Positions 25,530 through 33,601 of a DNA stretch of 64,000 nt are shown here, piece by piece (position 1 is the stretch's first letter; each line of letters opens with the position of its first letter). The position numbers and the translations under genes were made by a program. The DNA is from Dyadobacter crusticola DSM 16708 (GTDB taxonomy: Bacteria; Bacteroidota; Bacteroidia; Cytophagales; Spirosomataceae). The stretch covers positions 124,001-188,000 of the forward strand of contig NZ_JNJB01000013.1 of the NCBI RefSeq assembly GCF_000701505.1, read 5' to 3'. The notes under the pieces were generated by a model, which saw nothing but the letters and a program-made list of their open reading frames with translations, was not told where the DNA came from and ran no database searches.

Positions 25530-26630
25530 CTACAAGACAAGCTGTACGCCTACATTAAATCCGAGGTATAGCCCCTGGAAGTTCTCAGACTTTTTACCCT
25601 TCCAGAGATACTTGTTAACAAAGCTGAACTCCTCGCCGCGCTCGTGAGTTGCGTAGTTGATCGTGGGCCCTGCAAAGATCTCGAAGCGGCTTCCTGCCCT
25701 GTATGCAGGCAAAATGCGGATTGAATTCTTAAAGAAGTTACCTCCATGGAAGTCTGAAAGTGACTGGCTCACTGCTTCCAGGTTGATCCGAAATTGCTGT
25801 GCAATACCAATATGTGCCCCCAATCCCGCCTCCACTGCATACAAAGGCTTATCATTGTCTTTCAGGTTGTATCCTACTCCTGCGATCCCGTACAAAACTT
25901 TCCCTCCGGAGCGGAACGATGCAATGCCTGTCATGGATTCGTCTAATGTGAAGGCAATGGATTTCTCTCCATTTTTGACAAAATTGAACAATGCAATCGG
26001 GTAATCGCTGCTGTCGGCAATATTGATCAAACCTGCTAATTGGACACCTTTTACTTTCCTGGCGATGTTGATGAAACCGGAGATCTGTCCATTGGTCGTT
26101 CCTGCTTTGTTGAGGAAGCCGGCTACTTGTACCCCCTGTGCGCTGTCTTTGACAATATTGGTGAAACCGGCGATTTGCGTCGAGTTCGATTTGCCCGACA
26201 AGTTCATAAACCCGGCGATCTGCGCGCCGCCTGCTTTCTCTTTAACCACATTGGAAAAACCTGCTATCTGCATTCCCTGAGCCGATTTCCCGATGACATT
26301 TACTGCACCCGCGATTTGAGCGCCCTTTGCTGATCCTCCGATCACATTGGCAGCACCCGCAATTTGTGCCCCGCTCGCGTCCCTCTTGATCACGTTGGCA
26401 GCACCGGCGATTGCAGCACCAGTTTCATTCGCTGATAAGCCGGCTATGACGTGCAATGAAAAGTGGTTGGTATACTCAGCGGCGCGTTGTCCGTTTGAAC
26501 TAATCGGATATATTAAACCCACGTGAGCGAGGGAAGTAGTGTCTTTCTGAGCGATTGCGTTTGTTGATAAGTTAGCTACTATCACGCTGATGATTAATGC
26601 TTTGAACAGTATTGCTAATGGAGTTTTCAT
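25530..26630 (-). CDS. Secreted 'QIAG' repeat protein with C-terminal barrel-like region
   Basis: A 366-residue exported protein. The signal peptide ends NAIAQ at residue 28. Residues ~70-218 form nine to ten repeats of about 16 residues with the core AQIAGxxNV followed by a polar turn (GKSAQG and similar). Such short regular repeats suggest a solenoid or stacked beta structure; a similar style (GLQxGLxN) occurs in Leptospira LA_2272-type lipoproteins. Residues ~230-366 have alternating hydrophobic strands (GIAGVGYNL, RFEIFAGPTINYA, YLGFNVGVQLVL) like an outer-membrane barrel end. It is paralogous to the C-terminal two-thirds of the upstream gene, including NHFSLHVIAGL versus NKFSLNILGGY. Confidence 0.75.
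   Translation of the reverse strand: MKTPLAILFKALIISVIVANLSTNAIAQKDTTSLAHVGLIYPISSNGQRAAEYTNHFSLHVIAGLSANETGAAIAGAANVIKRDASGAQIAGAANVIGGSAKGAQIAGAVNVIGKSAQGMQIAGFSNVVKEKAGGAQIAGFMNLSGKSNSTQIAGFTNIVKDSAQGVQVAGFLNKAGTTNGQISGFINIARKVKGVQLAGLINIADSSDYPIALFNFVKNGEKSIAFTLDESMTGIASFRSGGKVLYGIAGVGYNLKDNDKPLYAVEAGLGAHIGIAQQFRINLEAVSQSLSDFHGGNFFKNSIRILPAYRAGSRFEIFAGPTINYATHERGEEFSFVNKYLWKGKKSENFQGLYLGFNVGVQLVL
25977..26423 (-). repeat. Array of ~16-residue AQIAGxxNV repeats (within CDS)
   Basis: Protein-level tandem repeats: about nine to ten units, each with the hydrophobic core (A/M/V)Q(I/V)AG(A/F)xN and a turn of 4-7 polar residues. The DNA copies have diverged, so the array is old rather than a recent expansion. 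Confidence 0.8.
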
Positions 26631-26813
26631 GATAATGTATTTAAAACAGATGATTCAAATACATACAGCCAGTCGCGATGAATTCAATTGCAGGCCTTCA
26701 ATGCTCTGTCGCCGCCGTATGTACAATACTGACAACGCGAAGGCGGGAAACCCTAAAAAGTTGGGGAGATTTTTTTTAAAAAATATAGCAGAATACTTGC
26801 TGGCAGTGAAAAG

Positions 26814-28634
26814 CTATAGCCTCCCATAGCGCCAGCTAATACCGCCTTGCCAGCCCAGCCACGAAGTTACTTTGTCGCTCAGTTGGCTGGAAGGATAGTT
26901 TTTCGGGGGGTAGGACTTGTAGCCCAGGTTGCCTTCTTTTTGGTGATCGTAAAGCAAAGAGTAAGCTGGCCCGGCGAAAATAACAATCCGCTTCGAAGGC
27001 TTCCAGGTGACAGCTGCCTGGAAGCGACTTAAAGAAGGCGTATTTTCCCAATCACCCTGAAACATGTTCAGACTGACGAGCTCAGTAAAAAACCCGAATT
27101 TCCTGAATGGGAAAAACTCTTTGCCCAATCCTGCGCCGAACTGGTAGGTTCGCTTTTCAGCACCCGTATTCATTCCGGCAGTGAGAATGCTGTAAAAACG
27201 GTGCGTGCCCATTTTCCAGGCCAGGTTGAATGGCGCTGTTTCCATTGCGAAAACCGAGATATTCGATGTACTTTTTCGGATGATATTGATCAGTCCCAAG
27301 CTGGCGCCCGACGAACTATCCGCAATATTGATTATACCCAACTGGAAGCCTTTCAGGTTTTTGGTATAATTAATAGGCGCAAGCTGCATGCCACGCGCCT
27401 CAGCACCAGCAACATTCAAACCTCCCGCGATCTGCATTCCCGACATCGTATCCTTCACATAATTAGCCGCGCCTGCTACCTGGCCCCCATTGAAGTTATC
27501 CGAAGCCTGATTGTACGCCCCGGCGATCTGAGTACCCCTGCTCGCTCCTTCAACCAAATTAAATGCGCCGGAAATCTGCGCGCCGCCCATTCCTGCACGG
27601 GCGCGACTTAGAAAGCCGCTGATCTGTGCGCCTTCCATACGCTTTTTGACAATTCCACTAAACCCTGAAACCTGTACGCCGCTCAGCGAATCGATGATCT
27701 GATTGTGAAAACCTGCGACCTGCGCACCATCCACTTTGCCGGATACCACATTGAATACACCCGCTATTTGCAGATATCGTACATTCTGACGGGAAATGTT
27801 AAAGCCGCCCGCGATCTCAGCTCCGTTGACACCGGCAGTATATCCACCCAAAATATTGAGAGAAAACTTGTTAACAACCTGCGGACTCATTCTTCCGTGC
27901 GTTCCCAAACCCGGTGTGAGAGAAGCCTGATACGGTAATGCCACAAAAAACCGGCTGATATTTCGGCTTTGCATACGCGTTCTGGCCGACAGGAACAACC
28001 TTCCCAGCCAAGTTGATTCTCCTTCTGAGTAGCGAACAATCAGCGGATCGAGGTCTACGGCTTTTTGATTGACCAACACCCGTATTTCCGTTTTTCCCGG
28101 ATAATCAAAAACGATCGTAGTATCCGCGTAGCCTACCTTACTTACCACCACATTCACCGGAAATGAGCGTTCTCTTACTTTCAAACGAAAACGTCCGTCA
28201 TCTTCCGACATGGTCGATATCAGTAGTTGCCGCGAGTAGACGCTCGCATAATCCACAGGTGCATTGGTTTCCTGGTCAATAATATAGCCGGTCAGAACGA
28301 CCGACTTGTCGCGTGCTGCCGGAAGTATGATCAGATAATCTCCTTTTTCCTTGTACTGGTATTTATCTCCAAAAAGCTGGAAAAGAACATCTCGTACCGG
28401 CTTTTGGCTCACATTCAGGCTTACCAGACTATCGCCGGAAATAATGTTGCTGTTGTATGAAAAGTAAAAGTTGCCCTGGACACCTATTGTCTTCAAAACC
28501 TCGGAAACCGGTTGCCCTTTCACAGAAATGGCAACCGGTTTGTTAAGTAATTGCTGGGCAAAGCTTGTAAGAGGAATTACAATGAGAATAATCGCCAGCT
28601 GTAAAGTACGAATGAAGCTAAAAGTCAAATTCAT
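26814..28634 (-). CDS. STN sensor domain fused to carboxypeptidase-like domain and QIAG repeats
   Basis: A 606-residue exported protein. After a signal peptide (~1-27) comes an STN secretin/TonB short N-terminal domain (about 30-105: KPVAISVKGQPVSEVLKTIG, GNFYFSYNSNIISGD, RDVLFQLFGDKYQY). A carboxypeptidase-like regulatory domain follows (VVLTGYIIDQETNAPVDYAS to ~195). Residues ~272-456 contain about 12 repeats of the QIAG type, and a barrel-like tail ends SWRYGRL. The STN domain normally sits on TonB receptors that signal to FecR; here no plug or TonB receptor barrel is present. The FecR and sigma genes lie directly upstream (15-base gap), so it probably takes the receptor's place in the signal chain. 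Confidence 0.8.
   Translation of the reverse strand: MNLTFSFIRTLQLAIILIVIPLTSFAQQLLNKPVAISVKGQPVSEVLKTIGVQGNFYFSYNSNIISGDSLVSLNVSQKPVRDVLFQLFGDKYQYKEKGDYLIILPAARDKSVVLTGYIIDQETNAPVDYASVYSRQLLISTMSEDDGRFRLKVRERSFPVNVVVSKVGYADTTIVFDYPGKTEIRVLVNQKAVDLDPLIVRYSEGESTWLGRLFLSARTRMQSRNISRFFVALPYQASLTPGLGTHGRMSPQVVNKFSLNILGGYTAGVNGAEIAGGFNISRQNVRYLQIAGVFNVVSGKVDGAQVAGFHNQIIDSLSGVQVSGFSGIVKKRMEGAQISGFLSRARAGMGGAQISGAFNLVEGASRGTQIAGAYNQASDNFNGGQVAGAANYVKDTMSGMQIAGGLNVAGAEARGMQLAPINYTKNLKGFQLGIINIADSSSGASLGLINIIRKSTSNISVFAMETAPFNLAWKMGTHRFYSILTAGMNTGAEKRTYQFGAGLGKEFFPFRKFGFFTELVSLNMFQGDWENTPSLSRFQAAVTWKPSKRIVIFAGPAYSLLYDHQKEGNLGYKSYPPKNYPSSQLSDKVTSWLGWQGGISWRYGRL
27267..27821 (-). repeat. Array of QIAG-type repeats (within CDS)
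   Basis: About 12 protein repeats of ~16 residues, e.g. AQVAGFHNQIIDSLSG, VQVSGFSGIVKKRMEG, TQIAGAYNQASDNFNG, MQIAGGLNVAGAEARG. The last units lose the Ala-Gly (FQLGIINIADSS). The order and style match the array at 25977-26423. Confidence 0.8.
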
Positions 28635-28649
28635 TCCGAAAGATAAGGG

Positions 28650-29642
28650 CTATTTCAAAATGATCTGCTTTTCCTTAGTTTGCGCGTCGATCCCGAAAGT
28701 TTCGCTGATCACGGCGATGATATTTTCTAATGATTTTTGCTCAAAAGTGGTATTGATCGCCAGGTTACGGATCTTCTCGTTTTCAATTACAATATCGGCA
28801 TCATAAGCTTCATTCAGAATTTCAACCAGTCGCCAGAGCGGCGTGTCGTCGCAGACAAGCTTGTTGGTCCGGTAGTATTTGTAAAATTCATCTTCCGATT
28901 CCTGCTTCACCAGATCTCTCGTTTCGTGAGATGCAGTGACTTTTTCCCTTGGTTTCACCTTAACCTTTTTTGCATGCTGCGCCACTTCCACAAGTCCGGT
29001 TTCCACGATCACTTCCGTTTGCTTTGCATTGTCCTTTACATTGAATGAAGTACCCACAACGCGCACCGTCACATCGTTGACCGAGATAATAAATGGCTTG
29101 CTTTTGTCTGGCTCTACATTGAAAAACGCCTCTCCCGTCAGCGCTACCTGCCTGCTCGCGCCTTTGAATTCTTTCGGGTAAGAAATAGAAGAGTTGCGGT
29201 TCAAGGTTACCACAGAACCGTCGGGTAAAGTATCTGTCAGCGGTTGCTCTCCCGAGCTCATCGTGATCTGCTGGGTTTGATGCTGATTCTGAACCAACAT
29301 ATAGGTTAGCCAGCCTGCACAAACTGCAAACATAATACTCGCGGCGATCCGGAATAGCGAGAAACCGGATTTTGAATGCAATGGTATAATCCGCTCAGGC
29401 TCCTGCTGCGACTTGCTTACACGATTTTTGAACCTTTCCCAGGCCGCATTTTCATCTACCTGACTGACTCTTTCGAGCTGTTTGCTCTCATTCCAGATCA
29501 GTTCGAAGTGTTCAAAATAACGCAGGTTATCATCGCTGTCCGATAACCACTGATTGATTTCCATTTGTTCGGCGACCGAGGCTTCATCAAGCAGCGACTT
29601 GACGAGCAGATCATCTATTGGCCGGTCTAATTCTTGTTTCAT
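28650..29642 (-). CDS. FecR-family anti-sigma factor
   Basis: A 330-residue FecR protein that holds its ECF sigma factor at the membrane and passes on a periplasmic signal. The cytoplasmic N-terminal region (1-~90) has WLSDSDDNLRYFEHFELIW and AAWERFKNRV. One transmembrane helix (FRIAASIMFAVCAGWLTYML) is followed by the FecR domain (MSSGEQPLTDTLPDGSVVTL, GEAFFNVEPDKSKPFII) and a C-terminal DUF4974/STN-like domain (LWRLVEILNEAYDADIVI to the end). All parts are present. It lies 6 bases after the sigma gene and 15 bases before the STN-repeat gene. Confidence 0.95.
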   Translation of the reverse strand: MKQELDRPIDDLLVKSLLDEASVAEQMEINQWLSDSDDNLRYFEHFELIWNESKQLERVSQVDENAAWERFKNRVSKSQQEPERIIPLHSKSGFSLFRIAASIMFAVCAGWLTYMLVQNQHQTQQITMSSGEQPLTDTLPDGSVVTLNRNSSISYPKEFKGASRQVALTGEAFFNVEPDKSKPFIISVNDVTVRVVGTSFNVKDNAKQTEVIVETGLVEVAQHAKKVKVKPREKVTASHETRDLVKQESEDEFYKYYRTNKLVCDDTPLWRLVEILNEAYDADIVIENEKIRNLAINTTFEQKSLENIIAVISETFGIDAQTKEKQIILK

Positions 29643-29648
29643 GACTGG

Positions 29649-30218
29649 TTAACTAAGAAAAAATATGAGGAATGACGCTGGCAGAAAGTCGACCAGCTTT
29701 AATCTTAAAAGGCGCAATGCTTTGCCCATTTGGTTTTCAACGGTTTTGACGGGCAAGTCAAGCCGCTCGGCTATCTCCTGGTATTTCAGCTCTTCGAAGC
29801 GTGACATCTGGAAAATGGTCCTGCATTTCTCAGGAAGTTCCTTCAATGCGCTATCCAGCCTTCGTTCCAGTTCTGCGAGCTCAATGCCGTGAGACGCATT
29901 TTCGGTGTGGCTCGTTTGGTGGACCGCGTACGATTGATAAGCATCGCGCACCTTCAAATGCTTGATATAGTTCAGACTTTCGTGGTAGACGGAACGATAC
30001 AGATAGCCGCTCAGCGATTCGCGGATTTCAAGCTGCTCAGCTTTTTCCCAAAGCCGGCAGAAGACATTCTGTACCATTTCTTCTGCCATGAAATCGTCTC
30101 GCAGGATCGTACAGGCGTAAGCATGAAGTCCTTTAAAGTGTTTTTTGAAAATCCGCTCAAACTCCGACTCCCTGTCCCTGCTCAGAATTGTTGCATGATC
30201 GGCTATGGCTGCATCCAT
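29649..30218 (-). CDS. ECF RNA polymerase sigma factor (FecI-like)
   Basis: A 189-residue ECF sigma factor of the Bacteroidota FecI-like group. Region 2 has FERIFKKHFKGLHAYACTIL and MAEEMVQNVFCRLWEKAEQL, and region 4 has LPEKCRTIFQMSRFEELKY with the helix-turn-helix YQEIAERLDLPVKTVENQMG. It is the first gene of a sigma-FecR-STN repeat operon. By analogy with FecIR systems it would switch on the operon's own repeat proteins when FecR is triggered. Confidence 0.95.
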   Translation of the reverse strand: MDAAIADHATILSRDRESEFERIFKKHFKGLHAYACTILRDDFMAEEMVQNVFCRLWEKAEQLEIRESLSGYLYRSVYHESLNYIKHLKVRDAYQSYAVHQTSHTENASHGIELAELERRLDSALKELPEKCRTIFQMSRFEELKYQEIAERLDLPVKTVENQMGKALRLLRLKLVDFLPASFLIFFLS

Positions 30219-30235
30219 TGCATTGATTGATTTAA

Positions 30236-30292
30236 AAATAGAAAAGCGCCCGACTTGGGTTGTTCATTGAAATGACAACCAGTCGGGCGCTT
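30236..30292 (-). terminator. Long-stem terminator downstream of the small secreted protein
   Basis: AAGCGCCCGACT and AGTCGGGCGCTT form a perfect 12-bp stem. Inside it GGTTGT…ACAACC and CATT/AATG continue the pairing with one bulge. On the minus strand it is followed by TTCTATTTTT. It separates the small secreted gene (30322-30543) from the sigma gene downstream, blocking read-through. Confidence 0.8.
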
Positions 30293-30321
30293 ACCCTAAT
30301 TTTCCAGGAAGAAATTGTTAC

Positions 30322-30543
30322 TTAGTTCTTCTTTGCTTTCGTGGAATCCGCCTTGTTTGATTTGTAGCGTTTATCCGGCGTTCCGTCCTTTTTCAAGTTC
30401 TTGTTCGCATACCTTTTATCCGGCATGGTGTCCTTGTTCATTTTAACTGCTGTTTTATCCTGATCCTGCGCCGCTTTTTGCGCCATAGTGGGACCGGCAA
30501 ATGCAAGAAACGCCAGAAGGATAAGTGCTTTCAGATTTTTCAT
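30322..30543 (-). CDS. Small secreted Lys/Asp-rich protein with DKRY repeats
   Basis: A 73-residue exported protein. The ATG at 30543 gives a clean signal peptide (MKNLKALILLAFLAFAGPTMAQ), whereas the longer frame from 30591 adds a leader that would spoil it. The mature part of about 50 residues is very polar and has two similar units, DTMPDKRYANKNLKKDG and GTPDKRYKSNKAD. The (M/T)PDKRYxxNK pattern recurs in small secreted proteins of Cytophagales and Chitinophagales; the function is unknown. Confidence 0.65.
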   Translation of the reverse strand: MKNLKALILLAFLAFAGPTMAQKAAQDQDKTAVKMNKDTMPDKRYANKNLKKDGTPDKRYKSNKADSTKAKKN

Positions 30544-30633
30544 AATTAGAAATGTAAAGTGAGCGATAGTTTCTGAGCAAGATATAAGCAAAATCTATTC
30601 CTAACTTCGCAACATAGATTTTCTAAGCAATCC

Positions 30634-31566
30634 ATGAACATCCAGCAACTGGAATATATTGTCGCCGTGGACAATTACCGGCATTTCGTGCAGGCAGCTG
30701 AGCATTGCAATGTTACGCAACCTACTTTGTCAATGATGATACGGAAGCTGGAAGAAGAACTTTCCGTAAAGATCTTCGACCGTACGAAACAACCTATCGT
30801 ACCAACCGGAATCGGCCGCGAGATTATAGATCAGGCCAAAACCATCTTACGCGAAACCTCACGGATGAACGAGATAGCCAAGCATTTCAATGGCGATCTT
30901 TCCGGAGAGCTGCGCGTGGGAGTAATCCCGACCATTGCACCTTACCTGCTGCCGCATTTCGTAAATCCATTTATAGCGGAATATCCCGATATCAAGCTGC
31001 ACGTTTCCGAAATGATCACTGAGAAGATTATTTCAGAGCTAAAAATGGGCAATCTCGACGTGGGCATTATCGCTTCTCTATCGGAAGAGAGCAGCTTGCA
31101 GGAGCTACCTTTATATAAGGAACGGTTTTTCGCATTTGTTTCCGAAAACACAGACTTGTATAATAAGCAATACATTTTACCAACGGATATAGAGCCAAAT
31201 GATCTCTGGCTGCTTGAAGAGGGACATTGTTTCAGGACCCAGATCCAGCGCCTCTGCGAACTGAGCCGGAACAGTCAGTTTGGAAGCAGTTTCAGCTATC
31301 GCTCGGGCAGTATGGAAACCTTGATCAGATTGGTTGAGCGAAATGGCGGCATCACAATTTTGCCTGAAATGGCAGTTATGGAGCTTTCCGATGAACGAAA
31401 AAAACACATTCGCAACTTCCGCTTCCCCGAGCCAGCCCGCGAAGTCTGTCTGATCGTCAACCGCGAGCAAATGAAAACCAGGTTAATCGACGCCTTGAAG
31501 CAAGGGATTATCAATCATCTTCCGGCAGAGATTTACCAGCAGGAACATGTGTTGAAGGTGTTTTAG
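30634..31566 (+). CDS. oxyR: Hydrogen-peroxide-responsive LysR-type regulator OxyR
   Basis: A 310-residue LysR-type regulator. The N-terminal winged helix-turn-helix (HFVQAAEHCNVTQPTLSMMI) is followed by a periplasmic-binding-like effector domain. The redox pair is present at the same positions as in E. coli OxyR: Cys199 and Cys208 in LEEGHCFRTQIQRLCELS. Peroxide should form a disulfide there and activate transcription of defence genes. No catalase or peroxiredoxin gene is next to it, so its targets lie elsewhere. It is divergent to the small secreted gene. Confidence 0.95.
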   Translation: MNIQQLEYIVAVDNYRHFVQAAEHCNVTQPTLSMMIRKLEEELSVKIFDRTKQPIVPTGIGREIIDQAKTILRETSRMNEIAKHFNGDLSGELRVGVIPTIAPYLLPHFVNPFIAEYPDIKLHVSEMITEKIISELKMGNLDVGIIASLSEESSLQELPLYKERFFAFVSENTDLYNKQYILPTDIEPNDLWLLEEGHCFRTQIQRLCELSRNSQFGSSFSYRSGSMETLIRLVERNGGITILPEMAVMELSDERKKHIRNFRFPEPAREVCLIVNREQMKTRLIDALKQGIINHLPAEIYQQEHVLKVF

Positions 31567-31641
31567 TTAGAGTTCATGAGTTTAGAGTTCATGAGTTTGA
31601 AGTTCGAAGTTTGAAGTCCGAAGTCTGAGGTTTGAAGTTTA
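31567..31641. repeat. Short degenerate tandem repeat between oxyR and polX
   Basis: The gap between the convergent stops of oxyR and polX is filled by AGAGTTCATGAGTTT (two copies) and then GAAGTTTGAAGTC-type units. It carries no coding signal. It resembles the simple repeats seen near cydB and the ABC permease genes. Confidence 0.7.
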
Positions 31642-31643
31642 AT

Positions 31644-33368
31644 CTACGCCCCTCCTACTCTCGTCTTCCTTCCCACCAAATAAGCTTCCATTTTCCCCAA
31701 ATCAAATGCATTGAACGTCATATCCTTTGTTAGTCCGCCTTTTCTGGCGTTTGCTACGCCGTAGTGCATATCCTGGTAACCTTCCATTGCGTGGGCGTCG
31801 GGATTGATGCTGAGTAAGACGCCTTTTTCCATGCAATACGAAATCCAGCGCCAGTCAATATCCAGCCGCCAGGGTGATGCATTGATTTCAATCACAACCT
31901 GGTTTGCAGCGCAGGCATCTATAATCATTTTATGATCAATGGGATAACCTTCACGTGAAAGCAGGAGTCGGCCTGTCGGGTGACCAAGTATCGTGGTATA
32001 TGGATTTTCAATGGCTTTCAACAAACGTGCTGTCGCCTTTTCCTGTGACATCGTCAGGTTACTGTGCACAGACGCGACAATGTAGTCGAAAGAAGCAAGT
32101 ATATCTGTCGGGTAGTCGAGCGAGCCGTCGCCCAGGATATCGGATTCAATGCCTTTTAATATCTTGAATGGTTTGGCCGGGTTTTCTGCGGCAAAGCGTG
32201 CATTTAGTTTTTCAATTTCCTGATGCTGGCTGATTACCTGCTCAATGGAAAGTCCCTGCGCATAAACGGCAGTCTGCGAGTGATCGGCAATTCCAAGATA
32301 TTCAAAACCGAGGTCCCGGCAATGCACCGCCATTTGCTCCAATGTATGCTGCCCGTCGGAGTAAGTACTGTGGTTATGCAGGATACCGCGGAGATCGTCC
32401 CAGGTTACCAGCTCTTCGGTTTTATGTTTTTCGGCCCAGATAAATTCCTCAGCGCCTTCACGCATTTCGGGTACTATATATGGAAATCCCGCTTTTTCGT
32501 AGATAGCTGCCTCAGAATCGGCACTTTCATAATAAGCCTGCCGCCAGATCGATGTGCCGGAAGCATTTTGAAAACCTAGATGTTCCGCGTCTGCAGTTTC
32601 AAGAAACAGCTCATTGATCGCGCGCTCAGGTTTTACGGCTACAATTTCAACTGCCACTGCTACATCCTGAACATTACCCCGCCACACAAATGGCGAAGAT
32701 TTCTTTTCATTCTGCACCAGCCAGTCAATTTCACCGATTGTATTTTGTAACAAAGCAGGCGAATCTGTCACTGCCAGAATGCGGATCGTATCGACAATCT
32801 CCGACTTGCGACGGATATCCCCCGCTGCTTCCACCGGCTCAAACGTTTTCCTTAACTCGGCGATAATCGCATTAGCTACGGACTCTGCTTTATCCATTCT
32901 AAGCTTTCCGGCCTGATCTTTCAGGAAAGCGAGCGAGTCGAGTATTTTCTGCTGGATACTTCCCCCAAAACCTTTCAGCTTTGCGACAGCCCCATTCAAG
33001 CATGCGAGTTCCAGCTCGTGCAGGTTATCGATGCCCAGCTCCTTCCAGAGCACAGCGATTTTTTTCGGCCCGATTCCCTTGATATTGAACATTTCCATTA
33101 CTCCCAGCGGCGTATTGCTGATCAGCTCTTCCAACTCCGGGAATGTGCCTGTGCGGGCGATCTGCGCGATTTTACCGGCAGTACTTTTTCCAACACCCTG
33201 CAATTTGGTGAGTTCGGCCTCGCTCATATTTTGCAGCTCGCCTTCCTTGTATTTGTCGAGGTAAAATGCAGCTACCGAATAGCCTTTGATTTTGAACGGA
33301 TCTGCACCGTGCAGTTCGAGCAATTTGGCAGTAAGTTCAAGGATCTCGACAATTTCGGAGTTGCTCAT
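31644..33368 (-). CDS. polX: PolX-type protein (HhH + degenerate Pol beta + PHP domain)
   Basis: A 574-residue PolX-family protein, normal length. Helix-hairpin-helix repeats lie at ~50-140 (LQGVGKSTAGKIAQIA, FNIKGIGPKKIAVLW), a Pol beta-like core at ~155-300 and a PHP nuclease domain from ~325. The PHP metal ligands are present (HNHSTYSDG, GIADHS, GIESDIL, VASVHS, GHPTGR, NPDAHA). In the polymerase core the catalytic DxD is replaced: AGDIRRKSEIVDTIRIL has Thr194 and Arg196 there, and the third Asp position is Glu241. It is therefore probably a nuclease/repair factor without polymerase activity. Confidence 0.9.
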   Translation of the reverse strand: MSNSEIVEILELTAKLLELHGADPFKIKGYSVAAFYLDKYKEGELQNMSEAELTKLQGVGKSTAGKIAQIARTGTFPELEELISNTPLGVMEMFNIKGIGPKKIAVLWKELGIDNLHELELACLNGAVAKLKGFGGSIQQKILDSLAFLKDQAGKLRMDKAESVANAIIAELRKTFEPVEAAGDIRRKSEIVDTIRILAVTDSPALLQNTIGEIDWLVQNEKKSSPFVWRGNVQDVAVAVEIVAVKPERAINELFLETADAEHLGFQNASGTSIWRQAYYESADSEAAIYEKAGFPYIVPEMREGAEEFIWAEKHKTEELVTWDDLRGILHNHSTYSDGQHTLEQMAVHCRDLGFEYLGIADHSQTAVYAQGLSIEQVISQHQEIEKLNARFAAENPAKPFKILKGIESDILGDGSLDYPTDILASFDYIVASVHSNLTMSQEKATARLLKAIENPYTTILGHPTGRLLLSREGYPIDHKMIIDACAANQVVIEINASPWRLDIDWRWISYCMEKGVLLSINPDAHAMEGYQDMHYGVANARKGGLTKDMTFNAFDLGKMEAYLVGRKTRVGGA

Positions 33369-33601
33369 AGGATGTATATCAAAGGAATGTTCTGCGAATT
33401 AAAAAGTATGTACCAGCATTTGCAAATCAATCGCCGCTTACCTCGGCACCGAAAGTGTCTCAGTAGTTATTTTATCGGTCTGACTTACCTAGTAGATCCG
33501 GCCTGCGCGCGGAACTGAGTTGTTTTAATGCAATAAAATCCGGCAGATAGCCCATTTGAACAAAACCGCAGTTAAATCAAAAACTTACCTTTTTATACCC
33601 G

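Noticed and set aside
26040..26333. Plus-strand frames with regular repeats opposite the QIAG array
   Set aside because: The regular pattern comes from the coding repeats on the other strand.
25977..27821. Possible CRISPR-like array at DNA level in the repeat genes
   Set aside because: The repeats are protein-level, diverged in DNA, in frame and without constant spacers or cas genes.
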